The notes beneath the pieces were generated by a model, which was not told the origin of the DNA, did not search any database, and saw only the letters and a program-made list of their open reading frames with translations. The translations under genes and the position numbers were made by a program. Shown here piece by piece: positions 54,817-62,225 of a stretch of 64,000 bases of DNA (position 1 is its first letter; each line of letters begins with the position of its first letter). This stretch comes from UBA11400 sp964473555 (GTDB taxonomy: Bacteria; Bacteroidota; Rhodothermia; Balneolales; HLUCCA01), in the NCBI GenBank assembly GCA_964473555.1, contig CAYYPL010000001.1, positions 186,001-250,000 on the forward strand, read 5' to 3'.

Positions 54817-55623
54817 CTATTTTCCTAGTATGTCTGTTGTTTTATTTACACCTTCGAGCCGCACTGCCAACAAAATCAAAATCATAGTTACAAATATAGT
54901 AATTGTAGAAATAGCATTTATTTCCGGTGATACTCCAAATTTGATCATCGAGTATACTTTCATGGGTAGCGTTGTACCTCCTACACCCGCGGTGAAAAAT
55001 GCAATCAGAAAATCATCCCATGAAATCGTGAAAGCCAGTAACGCTCCTGCAACAACGCCAGGGAATATCATCGGAAGGGTGACATACCGGAATGTTTGCC
55101 AGGGCGTTGCCCCCAAATCGGCCGCAGCTTGTTCGAGTAAATGACTACCTCCCGCAAGTCTGGCCCGAACTACAACATATACAAATGAAATGTTAAAGGT
55201 AACATGAGCCAGTATCACAGAGATTTTCCCAAGTGGGATACTTACAAACACATAAAAAGCCAACAAGGATACTGCCATTACGATCTCTGGAATTACAATG
55301 GGTAAGTACAAGAGTCCATCGAAAGCAGTTTTACCCCAAAACCCCTTTTTGTTCATTCCAAGAGCTACCATGGTACCCAGGATTGTTGCAATAACCGTTG
55401 ACATGAATCCAATAATCAGACTGTTGGAAAAACTCATCATTAAATCGGTATCGTTGATCACGCGTAGATACCAATCTATCGTAAACCCTGTCCAAACGGC
55501 ATTGATCCGCTCATTATTGAATGAAAAGACGATGAGTACCAAAATTGGAACATAAATGAAAGCATACACAAATCCCGTATGTATGCCGAAAATCCAACCT
55601 TTTAACGATTTAATGCTGTTCAT
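54817..55623 (-). CDS. potC: Spermidine/putrescine ABC transporter permease PotC
   Basis: The 268-residue inner-membrane permease has six helices and a cytoplasmic coupling loop EQAAADLGATPWQTFRYVTLPMIFPG, the EAA motif that contacts PotA. The N-terminus (FVYAFIYVPILVLIVFSFN) and ITDFLISWDDFLIAFF-type last periplasmic part are as in PotC/YdcV. It is transcribed after potB (27-base gap) and before potD (1-base gap). Confidence 0.94.
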   Translation of the reverse strand: MNSIKSLKGWIFGIHTGFVYAFIYVPILVLIVFSFNNERINAVWTGFTIDWYLRVINDTDLMMSFSNSLIIGFMSTVIATILGTMVALGMNKKGFWGKTAFDGLLYLPIVIPEIVMAVSLLAFYVFVSIPLGKISVILAHVTFNISFVYVVVRARLAGGSHLLEQAAADLGATPWQTFRYVTLPMIFPGVVAGALLAFTISWDDFLIAFFTAGVGGTTLPMKVYSMIKFGVSPEINAISTITIFVTMILILLAVRLEGVNKTTDILGK

Positions 55624-55650
55624 CGTGATTGTTGTTCAGGTTATATCAGA

Positions 55651-56487
55651 TCATTGATCAAACGTCTTTTCACTTCTGTATTGAACCAATAGTAAAAGCA
55701 ATACAATGGCCATAACAACCAGAGATAAAGCAGCACCAAATGGCCAATCTCGCGCACTTAAGAACTGAATTTGTATCAAGTTACCAATCATCAGATTTTT
55801 GGCTCCTCCTAACAAGTCCGGGGTGATATATGCTCCAAAAGCAGGTACAAAAACCAGTACACAACCTGAGATAACGCCAACTTTTGTAAGTGGTAAAATA
55901 ATATGCCAAAATGATTGCAACGCTGTAGCTCCCAGATCCTTAGTGGCATCGAGCAAGGATTTATCAAGTTTCTCAATAGAAACATAGATGGGCAAGATCA
56001 TAAATGGCAGATAGGTGTAAACTAATCCGATCAACACCGCAGTTTGTGTGAACAATAATTCTATGGGTTGATGGATTAATCCAAGGGATAGTAGTGTGTT
56101 ATTTAACAATCCCTCTGTTCGTAATATGAAAATCCACGAATAGGTTCTAACCAGGAAATTAGTCCAGAACGGTAGTATCAACAGAGCTAACAATATCTTT
56201 TTCGTTCTTTCAGACTTCTGAGCTATGAACCAGGCTACAGGGTAACCCAAAATAAGTGCAAAAAAGGTGGTAAGTGTAGCGATCCAGGCAGAACGCCAAA
56301 GCGTTTGAGCATATAAAGGGTCAGCGAGTTTGATGTAATTATCGATTGAAAAAGAATAAATCAATTCCCCGTAAACACCTCTTTGCATAAATGAATAGGC
56401 AAGTATGATCACTAACGGAATCACAAAAAATACCCCAAGCCAGATGCCACCTGGAAGGTTAAGGAATGTAGTTTGATTTACTTTCAT
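55651..56487 (-). CDS. potB: Spermidine/putrescine ABC transporter permease PotB
   Basis: The 278-residue permease pairs with PotC. It has six membrane segments and an EAA loop SLLDATKDLGATALQSFWHIILPLTKVG. VRTYSWIFILRTEGLLNNTLL is a PotB-type periplasmic segment. It follows the ATPase gene after 4 bases. Order potA-potB-potC-potD matches the E. coli pot operon. Confidence 0.94.
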   Translation of the reverse strand: MKVNQTTFLNLPGGIWLGVFFVIPLVIILAYSFMQRGVYGELIYSFSIDNYIKLADPLYAQTLWRSAWIATLTTFFALILGYPVAWFIAQKSERTKKILLALLILPFWTNFLVRTYSWIFILRTEGLLNNTLLSLGLIHQPIELLFTQTAVLIGLVYTYLPFMILPIYVSIEKLDKSLLDATKDLGATALQSFWHIILPLTKVGVISGCVLVFVPAFGAYITPDLLGGAKNLMIGNLIQIQFLSARDWPFGAALSLVVMAIVLLLLLVQYRSEKTFDQ

Positions 56488-56491
56488 ACGA

Positions 56492-57592
56492 TCAGTTAAG
56501 TAAGATCACATGCTCAGGTTGCCAAGTCAGATACACTTCTTTACCTCTTTGAATACTGGGTGCCGAATGAGCCGAGGGAATTCGGGACACAATTGGCAAT
56601 CCCCATTCAGTGACCGTGAAGACTTCGAAAAAGGGCCCTGAAAATCTAAGATCTGTTACTATGGCACGGATCCAATTATTGTCCTGCTGCATTGAAATAC
56701 CCGACTCAGATAGTGAAATGTGTTCAGGTCGTATTCCTACGAAATTGGGTTTTTCTACATGGATTCTGGAAGAACGTATTTTAATCGGCGTGTTTTTTGT
56801 CAGTACTGTGGTGAAATCTGTACTTCTGTCTGCGTGCTCGATTTCGATGAAGTTGGATTCTCCCAAAAAATCACAGACAAATTTTGATACTGGATCATTG
56901 TATAACTCTTCGGCTTTACCAACTTGTTCAAGTTTACCATTGCTCATCACCCCGATACGATCCCCTACCGACAACGCCTCTTCCTGGTCATGAGTGACAC
57001 AAATGAACGTAATACCAACCTCTTGTTGAATTCGTCTGAGCTCATTTTGCATTTGTTTTCTGAGCTTGACATCCAATGCACCCAGGGGTTCATCCAACAA
57101 TAGGAGTGAAGGTTTGTTAGCCAAAGCACGTGCCAGTGCAACACGTTGCATTTGTCCACCGCTTAATTGAGCAGGGAATCTGTTATGAAATGCATCAAGC
57201 CCAACAAGGTGTAACATCTCATCGACCGTCTCTCCAATTTCCGATGTACTCTTTTTTTTCATTTTGAGCCCGAATCCCACGTTATCACGTACGTTCATAT
57301 GTGGAAATAGAGCATAATTCTGAAAGACAGTATTTACGTCTCGTTTGTGAGCAGGTAGTTTGTGGATCAGCTTCCCGTTCAAGGTGATGTTGCCCGTCTC
57401 ATGACTGACCAAACCAGCGATCGTTCGCAATAAAGTGGTTTTTCCACATCCACTTGGACCAAGTAAGAAGAAAAACTCACCTTTATTTACATTCACACTG
57501 ATATTGTCGAGAATCATGTTGTTGTCGTATGATTTTGACAATGAATCGACGGACAAAAAAGAGTTCAAAATTTGTATAAACGGATATAACAT
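56492..57592 (-). CDS. potA: Polyamine ABC transporter ATP-binding protein PotA
   Basis: The 366-residue ATPase has Walker A LGPSGCGKTTLLRTIAGL near residue 45, Q-loop VFQNYALFPHMNVRDNVGFGL, signature LSGGQMQRVALARALA, Walker B LLLLDEPLGALD, and the switch histidine in CVTHDQEEAL. A C-terminal TOBE regulatory domain follows (VGIRPEHISLSESG). The first ~10 residues (MLYPFIQILN) are not conserved; translation may start at a TTG at about codon 9. It begins the pot operon, with a 253-base region between it and the divergent luxE-like gene that shows no other gene. Confidence 0.95.
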   Translation of the reverse strand: MLYPFIQILNSFLSVDSLSKSYDNNMILDNISVNVNKGEFFFLLGPSGCGKTTLLRTIAGLVSHETGNITLNGKLIHKLPAHKRDVNTVFQNYALFPHMNVRDNVGFGLKMKKKSTSEIGETVDEMLHLVGLDAFHNRFPAQLSGGQMQRVALARALANKPSLLLLDEPLGALDVKLRKQMQNELRRIQQEVGITFICVTHDQEEALSVGDRIGVMSNGKLEQVGKAEELYNDPVSKFVCDFLGESNFIEIEHADRSTDFTTVLTKNTPIKIRSSRIHVEKPNFVGIRPEHISLSESGISMQQDNNWIRAIVTDLRFSGPFFEVFTVTEWGLPIVSRIPSAHSAPSIQRGKEVYLTWQPEHVILLN

Positions 57593-57845
57593 TTCGGGTA
57601 CTGTGATTTGTGAATATACACAGTACCAGCAAATATTTTAATATGCTGATGTAAACCCATTATGTATCTGTTTTTCCGTGAAGCTTTTAATTACGTTTAT
57701 CGGGAAATCATGCCTGATCCTTTAAAACTGATTCTAACTTGGCTTTAAAATTGATGGTATTGTAAAACGATCCAAAATAAGTCAATCAGGATCCCTAAAG
57801 GGGTTTGTATCTACAGAATTTAAACTTAAAAACGTATATTTAGCG

Positions 57846-58850
57846 ATGATTTTTGAACCAAAACAGATTTGCGATCCGAACATAGATTTTGAGCAGATGT
57901 GTCTTCAAGTCTTTGATTGGCAACTCGAGCATCATTTATTATACAGGAAATATCTCGATGAACTCAATTCTTGGGGACTCTACCATCACTGCTTCCCAGC
58001 ATCCATTGAATCGATACCATTGATGCCCATCGATGTGTTCAGAGATGCCAAAGTAAACCTCTTCGCCAAGGATCCCGATATCATCTTCAAAAGCAGTGGA
58101 ACAACCGGAATGGTCAGGTCTGTACACGCGATAACGGATCTTGATATGTACAGACATGCAATCTGGGAAGGATTGAACTATTTTTACCCAATCGATGAGT
58201 TTGTTTTTCTGGGCTATACACCTGGATACAATGAAAATCCAGACTCGTCGCTGGTCTGGATGATCGATTATATGATCTCAAGAGATGAAACGGGTTTGTC
58301 ACAGTTTTTGAGTATTGGTAAACCGATATCAAAAGAACTGATGCATCAGATAAGCGCTTCAGGACGACGTATTATGCTATTTGGTGCCGCTTTTGGATTG
58401 ATCGAATTAGTTGAGACCTATCGGCACCATCTACCTGATGGAAGTATTGTGATGGAAACTGGTGGAATGAAGACATTCAGGAAAGAAATGTCTCGGGATG
58501 ATATGCACGATCAGTTGGCGAAAGGTTTCGATTTGCCAAAGAGTCAAATCCACTCGGAATATGGTATGACTGAATTACTGAGTCAAGGTTATGCACGGGG
58601 GACAGAATGGTTCGAGAGTCCACCTTGGATGAAAATAACGATCAGAAATCCTGAGAATCCGTCTGAACAACTTCCCTACGGTCAGCAGGGTTTAATCGGC
58701 GTCGTAGATTTGGCAAACTGGGCAACGGTTCCTTTTTTACTCACAGGCGACCGTGGCGTTCAGCGTACAGATAAAAGTTTTAAAGTGTTAGGCAGGTGGA
58801 ACTCATACTATTTACGTGGTTGTAATTTCCTGTTGGAGCCAAACCCGTGA
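57846..58850 (+). CDS. LuxE-like acyl-protein synthetase
   Basis: This 334-residue protein belongs to the LuxE/acyl-protein-synthetase branch of adenylate-forming (ANL) enzymes. It activates a fatty acid as acyl-AMP and hands it to a protein thiol or partner reductase. Motifs: the phosphate-loop FKSSGTTGMVRS at residues 81-92, IMLFGAAFGLIELVE near 176, the adenylate motif HSEYGMTELLSQGYA at 236-250, and LTGDRGV near 299. No terminal lysine-domain typical of full acyl-CoA synthetases is present, as expected for LuxE. It is followed by the LuxC-like gene with a 4-base overlap. A TATATTTA box about 10 bases upstream may be a promoter. Confidence 0.88.
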   Translation: MIFEPKQICDPNIDFEQMCLQVFDWQLEHHLLYRKYLDELNSWGLYHHCFPASIESIPLMPIDVFRDAKVNLFAKDPDIIFKSSGTTGMVRSVHAITDLDMYRHAIWEGLNYFYPIDEFVFLGYTPGYNENPDSSLVWMIDYMISRDETGLSQFLSIGKPISKELMHQISASGRRIMLFGAAFGLIELVETYRHHLPDGSIVMETGGMKTFRKEMSRDDMHDQLAKGFDLPKSQIHSEYGMTELLSQGYARGTEWFESPPWMKITIRNPENPSEQLPYGQQGLIGVVDLANWATVPFLLTGDRGVQRTDKSFKVLGRWNSYYLRGCNFLLEPNP

Positions 58851-59911
58851 AAATACAACTGGTTAATCATCTTGAAAAAGTAATCATCCATTGGCTTGAA
58901 TCAGCGGAGTTGGCACAGGCGGTTCAAAAAACCCTCGATGCTCGTTTGTTTACTGATTCTGATATCAGGTTTACATTGGAACATCTGAGAGATACCATCT
59001 CAAGAGGTGATTTGAAAACCTGGGTTGATCGGAATCGCGCGTACGATCCGACGAAAAGTGGCGGTACAATATTGTGTCTGCATGCCGGGAACCTTCCATT
59101 AGTTGGATTCCAGGATGCATTGGCCGTGATACTATCTGGATATAGCTATGCCGGGAAAATTTCAAAAAAAGATCCCTTTTTACTTGTTTCATTTTTAGAA
59201 CAGCTTCAAAAAGAACTCCACTTCGATTCCCGAAAAATTCGGTACAGCACAGAACTCAGTGATTTCAAAGGCTTGGGAGCAGATTATTGGATGTTTGCTG
59301 GAGCTGAAAGTTCACTATTACAGATCAAATCTTTGTTGGAACAACATCGTATCGTTAAACCAGGTGCTGAATCCTTACTCCGTTTGGCTCATTTTTCCAT
59401 CGCTGTTCTTGACGATACCTTAACGGATTTAGCCCTTCAAGACTTGACTGAATCGATCTTGCGCTATGATGGCAAAGGTTGTCGCTCAGTCGCCCTGATC
59501 TATTCCCGGATGCCTCTATCAAAGCAGGCTGGCAAACTTGCGAAAGTGGGAAAAGAGTGGCTCGTCAAAAATGGGGTCAGTTTTAATCCCCCAGAACACC
59601 TGAAATGGAAGTTTGCCTACAATGCTGCCGTTGGACTTGAGCAGGTTTGGATTGGAAATACCTTGATTCAGAATGGTAATCCAGTTATTGGCCATCATCA
59701 ACACGTTTATTGGCAATCATTGAATGTTTTACATGAACAATTAGTCGTATTCGGAAAGGGATTACAACAGATGTATACGATCGGCAACGGATCCGGAATC
59801 TGCCCGGAATTGGTATCAGATAAATATGATTTGCTGTCGGATGCTCAGAAACCAAAACTATATTGGCAACCGGACGGAACCGATACACTCAAATGGATTC
59901 TAACCAGATAA
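58847..59911 (+). CDS. LuxC-like long-chain acyl-CoA/acyl-protein reductase
   Basis: The 354-residue aldehyde-dehydrogenase-fold enzyme would use NADPH to reduce an activated fatty acyl group to an aldehyde. It has the LuxC-type CLHAGNLPLVGFQD near residue 77, a Gly/Ala stretch MFAGAESS near 149 (nucleotide site), and the likely catalytic cysteine, Cys212 in GKGCRSVALIYS. It starts with GTG at 58847, inside the stop of the luxE-like gene (GTGA). This gives the reductase and its acyl-activating partner as a translationally coupled pair. Without luxA/luxB nearby, light production is not implied. The natural chain and end product are unknown. Confidence 0.87.
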   Translation: MKIQLVNHLEKVIIHWLESAELAQAVQKTLDARLFTDSDIRFTLEHLRDTISRGDLKTWVDRNRAYDPTKSGGTILCLHAGNLPLVGFQDALAVILSGYSYAGKISKKDPFLLVSFLEQLQKELHFDSRKIRYSTELSDFKGLGADYWMFAGAESSLLQIKSLLEQHRIVKPGAESLLRLAHFSIAVLDDTLTDLALQDLTESILRYDGKGCRSVALIYSRMPLSKQAGKLAKVGKEWLVKNGVSFNPPEHLKWKFAYNAAVGLEQVWIGNTLIQNGNPVIGHHQHVYWQSLNVLHEQLVVFGKGLQQMYTIGNGSGICPELVSDKYDLLSDAQKPKLYWQPDGTDTLKWILTR

Positions 59912-59912
59912 T

Positions 59913-61403
59913 ATGTTTTATCACTTTCTAAAATTACATCTCCTAAAGAGCGTCAGGTCAGTGACGTTACCCCGTAATCTCATCGGGAGCTTTTTTGTAG
60001 CAATTTTTGGCTTGCTCATCTTCTTATACCTGATAGGTCTGGCATTTTCGATGAAACTTGTGATCGAAAAAGTGTCTGGAAGTGATCATCCAGTAGCTTT
60101 TTTGAATGCCAACCTGTTGAATTTTTTCGTGATTGAATTCATGTACCGGTTCTTTTTGCAAAAAGTACAGACATTCGAATTATCGGGATTCTTACACCTG
60201 CCCATCAAACGGGCTACCATAGTCAATTATCTACTTATCAGGTCAATTATTACACCATTCAATATCGTTGTTCTATTGCTGTTTTTACCTTTTACTGCTT
60301 CTGAATTGGTTCCCATATATGGTATTACAGGAGCTTTTTCGTGGCTATGTACTCTTGTTTTCTTGAGCTGGATGCTACATTGGCTCGTGTTATGGTTCAA
60401 AACCAGATATGGCGATCGTTTTGTGAGTATACTGGTGATTTTCGCATTTGGTGTGCTCAATGTAGTTTTAGAATATTATAACTGGATATCACCTGGACAC
60501 ATGATTCAGCCTATCTTCGACCAGGCACTCATTTCACCCTCTGTACCTTTGTTGGTGATATCCTTTTTACTACTCTTTTACTATTTGGTTTTTAGTTTTT
60601 ACCATAAAAATGCGTATCTGGAAGTTTTGACTTCCAAATCAAACACTACTTTCGTCAACGGATCGATAGGATTTTTATCCCGATTTGGAGTTGTTGGCGA
60701 GATGGCTGATGTGGAATGGAAGCTAATTTTGAGGCATAAAAAAAGTCGTAGTTACCTGCTTATATCCGTTCTATTTCTGTTCTACGGGGTCATATTTTAC
60801 GGGGATCGGGCACTTGGTGGTGGACACAGTTACATGTCGATGATGTATGTGTTTATTGGGATTCTTATTACTGGTGTATTTATGATTCAATACGGACAAT
60901 TGTTCCTGAGCTGGAATTCAAATACGTTTGACTTTTACATGTCCCGTCCCCATGGCCTATCGGCCCTTGTTAGAGGAAAATATGTGTTGTTTGTCCTGAT
61001 ATCGTTTCTCTGTTTCTTGTTAACCGTACCATACGTGTTCTATGGTATCGATATCCTTTTGGCTCATATAGCATTATTTCTATTTAATGTGGGTGTGACT
61101 ATTCACCTCGTCGTGAATCTTGCCCTATGGAAACCAAAGCCTATGGATCTGAACAAAGGATCCTTTTTTAATTATGAAGGAATAGGCCTGGCCCAATACC
61201 TGATGGTCATACCGATAGCAGTCATTCCGTATGCGATTTATTTGCCATTTTACTTCAAGTTCAGTCACTTAGCTGGACTAGCAGCCTTGGGCGTGGTTGG
61301 AGTGGTTGGAATTATATTTTATGAAAAAGCCAGCCAGATAGCCATCAACAGATTGATTCGACAAAAATATACTGTTTCATCCTCATTTAGACAGGAATCA
61401 TGA
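59913..61403 (+). CDS. DUF5687-like ABC-2 type transporter permease
   Basis: The 496-residue protein has about ten to twelve membrane helices and short basic loops. I place it with the Bacteroidota DUF5687 permeases from its length, its N-terminal RSVTLPRNLIGSFFVAI-type opening and the paired ATPase. A cytoplasmic stretch (VEWKLILRHKKSRSYLLIS, near residue 270) marks the second half, which repeats the ABC-2 pattern. It starts 1 base after luxC, and its stop overlaps the ATPase gene by 4 bases, so it is coupled to both. What it moves is unknown; the context suggests a product of the acyl-reducing pair. Confidence 0.8.
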   Translation: MFYHFLKLHLLKSVRSVTLPRNLIGSFFVAIFGLLIFLYLIGLAFSMKLVIEKVSGSDHPVAFLNANLLNFFVIEFMYRFFLQKVQTFELSGFLHLPIKRATIVNYLLIRSIITPFNIVVLLLFLPFTASELVPIYGITGAFSWLCTLVFLSWMLHWLVLWFKTRYGDRFVSILVIFAFGVLNVVLEYYNWISPGHMIQPIFDQALISPSVPLLVISFLLLFYYLVFSFYHKNAYLEVLTSKSNTTFVNGSIGFLSRFGVVGEMADVEWKLILRHKKSRSYLLISVLFLFYGVIFYGDRALGGGHSYMSMMYVFIGILITGVFMIQYGQLFLSWNSNTFDFYMSRPHGLSALVRGKYVLFVLISFLCFLLTVPYVFYGIDILLAHIALFLFNVGVTIHLVVNLALWKPKPMDLNKGSFFNYEGIGLAQYLMVIPIAVIPYAIYLPFYFKFSHLAGLAALGVVGVVGIIFYEKASQIAINRLIRQKYTVSSSFRQES

Positions 61404-62098
61404 TCCAGATTAATAATCTTAAGAAAATCTACAAACAGGCAATGGTTTTAGATGTGCCCGAATTAACGCTACACAGGGGAGAAACCTTTGGTTTGGTTGG
61501 CAACAATGGTGCGGGTAAGACAACCTTGTTTCGAATCATGCTGGATCTGGTACGGTCATCTCAAGGGGTTGTTCTTTTTAACGGGAGTGACGTGAGTCAA
61601 TTCGAGGATTGGAAACGGGTTGTTGGAGCCTATCTCGATGAACATATGCTGTTAACCTATCTTACTCCAACAGAATATTTTGAAACTTTACGCAAAATGT
61701 ATGGCATGTCTGAGAGCGATTTGGAAACTCAACTTCAGAAATATTCGGACTTGTTCAACGGTGAAATCCTCAATCACAAGAAGTATATCAGAGATCTGTC
61801 GAAGGGAAATCTAAAGAAAGTCGGCATTGCTGCCGCAATGTTGGGGAATCCAGAAGTTGTTGTCCTGGATGAACCGTTCGAAAATCTAGATCCCAGTTCC
61901 CAGGTACGCTTGAAAAAACTGATCGATCAGGAGAAACAAAGCCATTCCACCACGTTTATTTTGTCAAGTCATGATTTAGCGCACGTCACTGAAATATGTG
62001 ATCGTATCGTCCTACTGGAGAAAGGAAGAGTGATCCGTGACTTGAGGGGTGAAAAATCTGAAATGACACGCATACTGCATGAATACTTTGTAGGTTAG
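61400..62098 (+). CDS. ABC transporter ATP-binding protein
   Basis: The 232-residue ATPase has Walker A GLVGNNGAGKTTLFRIML near residue 32, the signature region RDLSKGNLKKVGIAAAML (LSKGN rather than LSGGQ, which is common in ABC-2 exporters), Walker B VVVLDEPFENLDPSS, and the switch histidine in LSSHDLAHV. It partners the permease it overlaps by 4 bases (ATGA). The family exports or rearranges hydrophobic or polymeric substrates. It is the last gene of the four-gene luxE-luxC-permease-ATPase operon, followed by a 127-base gap to leuS. Confidence 0.92.
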   Translation: MIQINNLKKIYKQAMVLDVPELTLHRGETFGLVGNNGAGKTTLFRIMLDLVRSSQGVVLFNGSDVSQFEDWKRVVGAYLDEHMLLTYLTPTEYFETLRKMYGMSESDLETQLQKYSDLFNGEILNHKKYIRDLSKGNLKKVGIAAAMLGNPEVVVLDEPFENLDPSSQVRLKKLIDQEKQSHSTTFILSSHDLAHVTEICDRIVLLEKGRVIRDLRGEKSEMTRILHEYFVG

Positions 62099-62147
62099 GT
62101 ATCGTTCCTGGTTTTCAGATGAGTGATAACAGACAAATAAACTGATC

Positions 62148-62169
62148 AATCGTAGTTAATTCAACGATT
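62148..62169. promoter_or_regulatory. Short inverted repeat before leuS
   Basis: AATCGT (62148-62153) and ACGATT (62164-62169) form 6-bp arms around a 10-base spacer, about 60 bases before the leuS ATG. A TATCTTTT box (62185-62192) follows, seven of eight to the TAnnTTTG promoter element of Bacteroidota, but no matching upstream element is seen at the usual spacing. The repeat may be a weak terminator of the ABC operon or an operator. Confidence 0.25.
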
Positions 62170-62225
62170 ATGCGATTTCTTGCTTATCTTTTCGGGCTTA
62201 ACATTAATGAGTTTAACTGTGAGAT

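Noticed and set aside
57846..59911. Bioluminescence (lux) operon
   Set aside because: Only LuxE- and LuxC-like genes are found. No luxA, luxB or luxD is in the window, so light emission is not supported.
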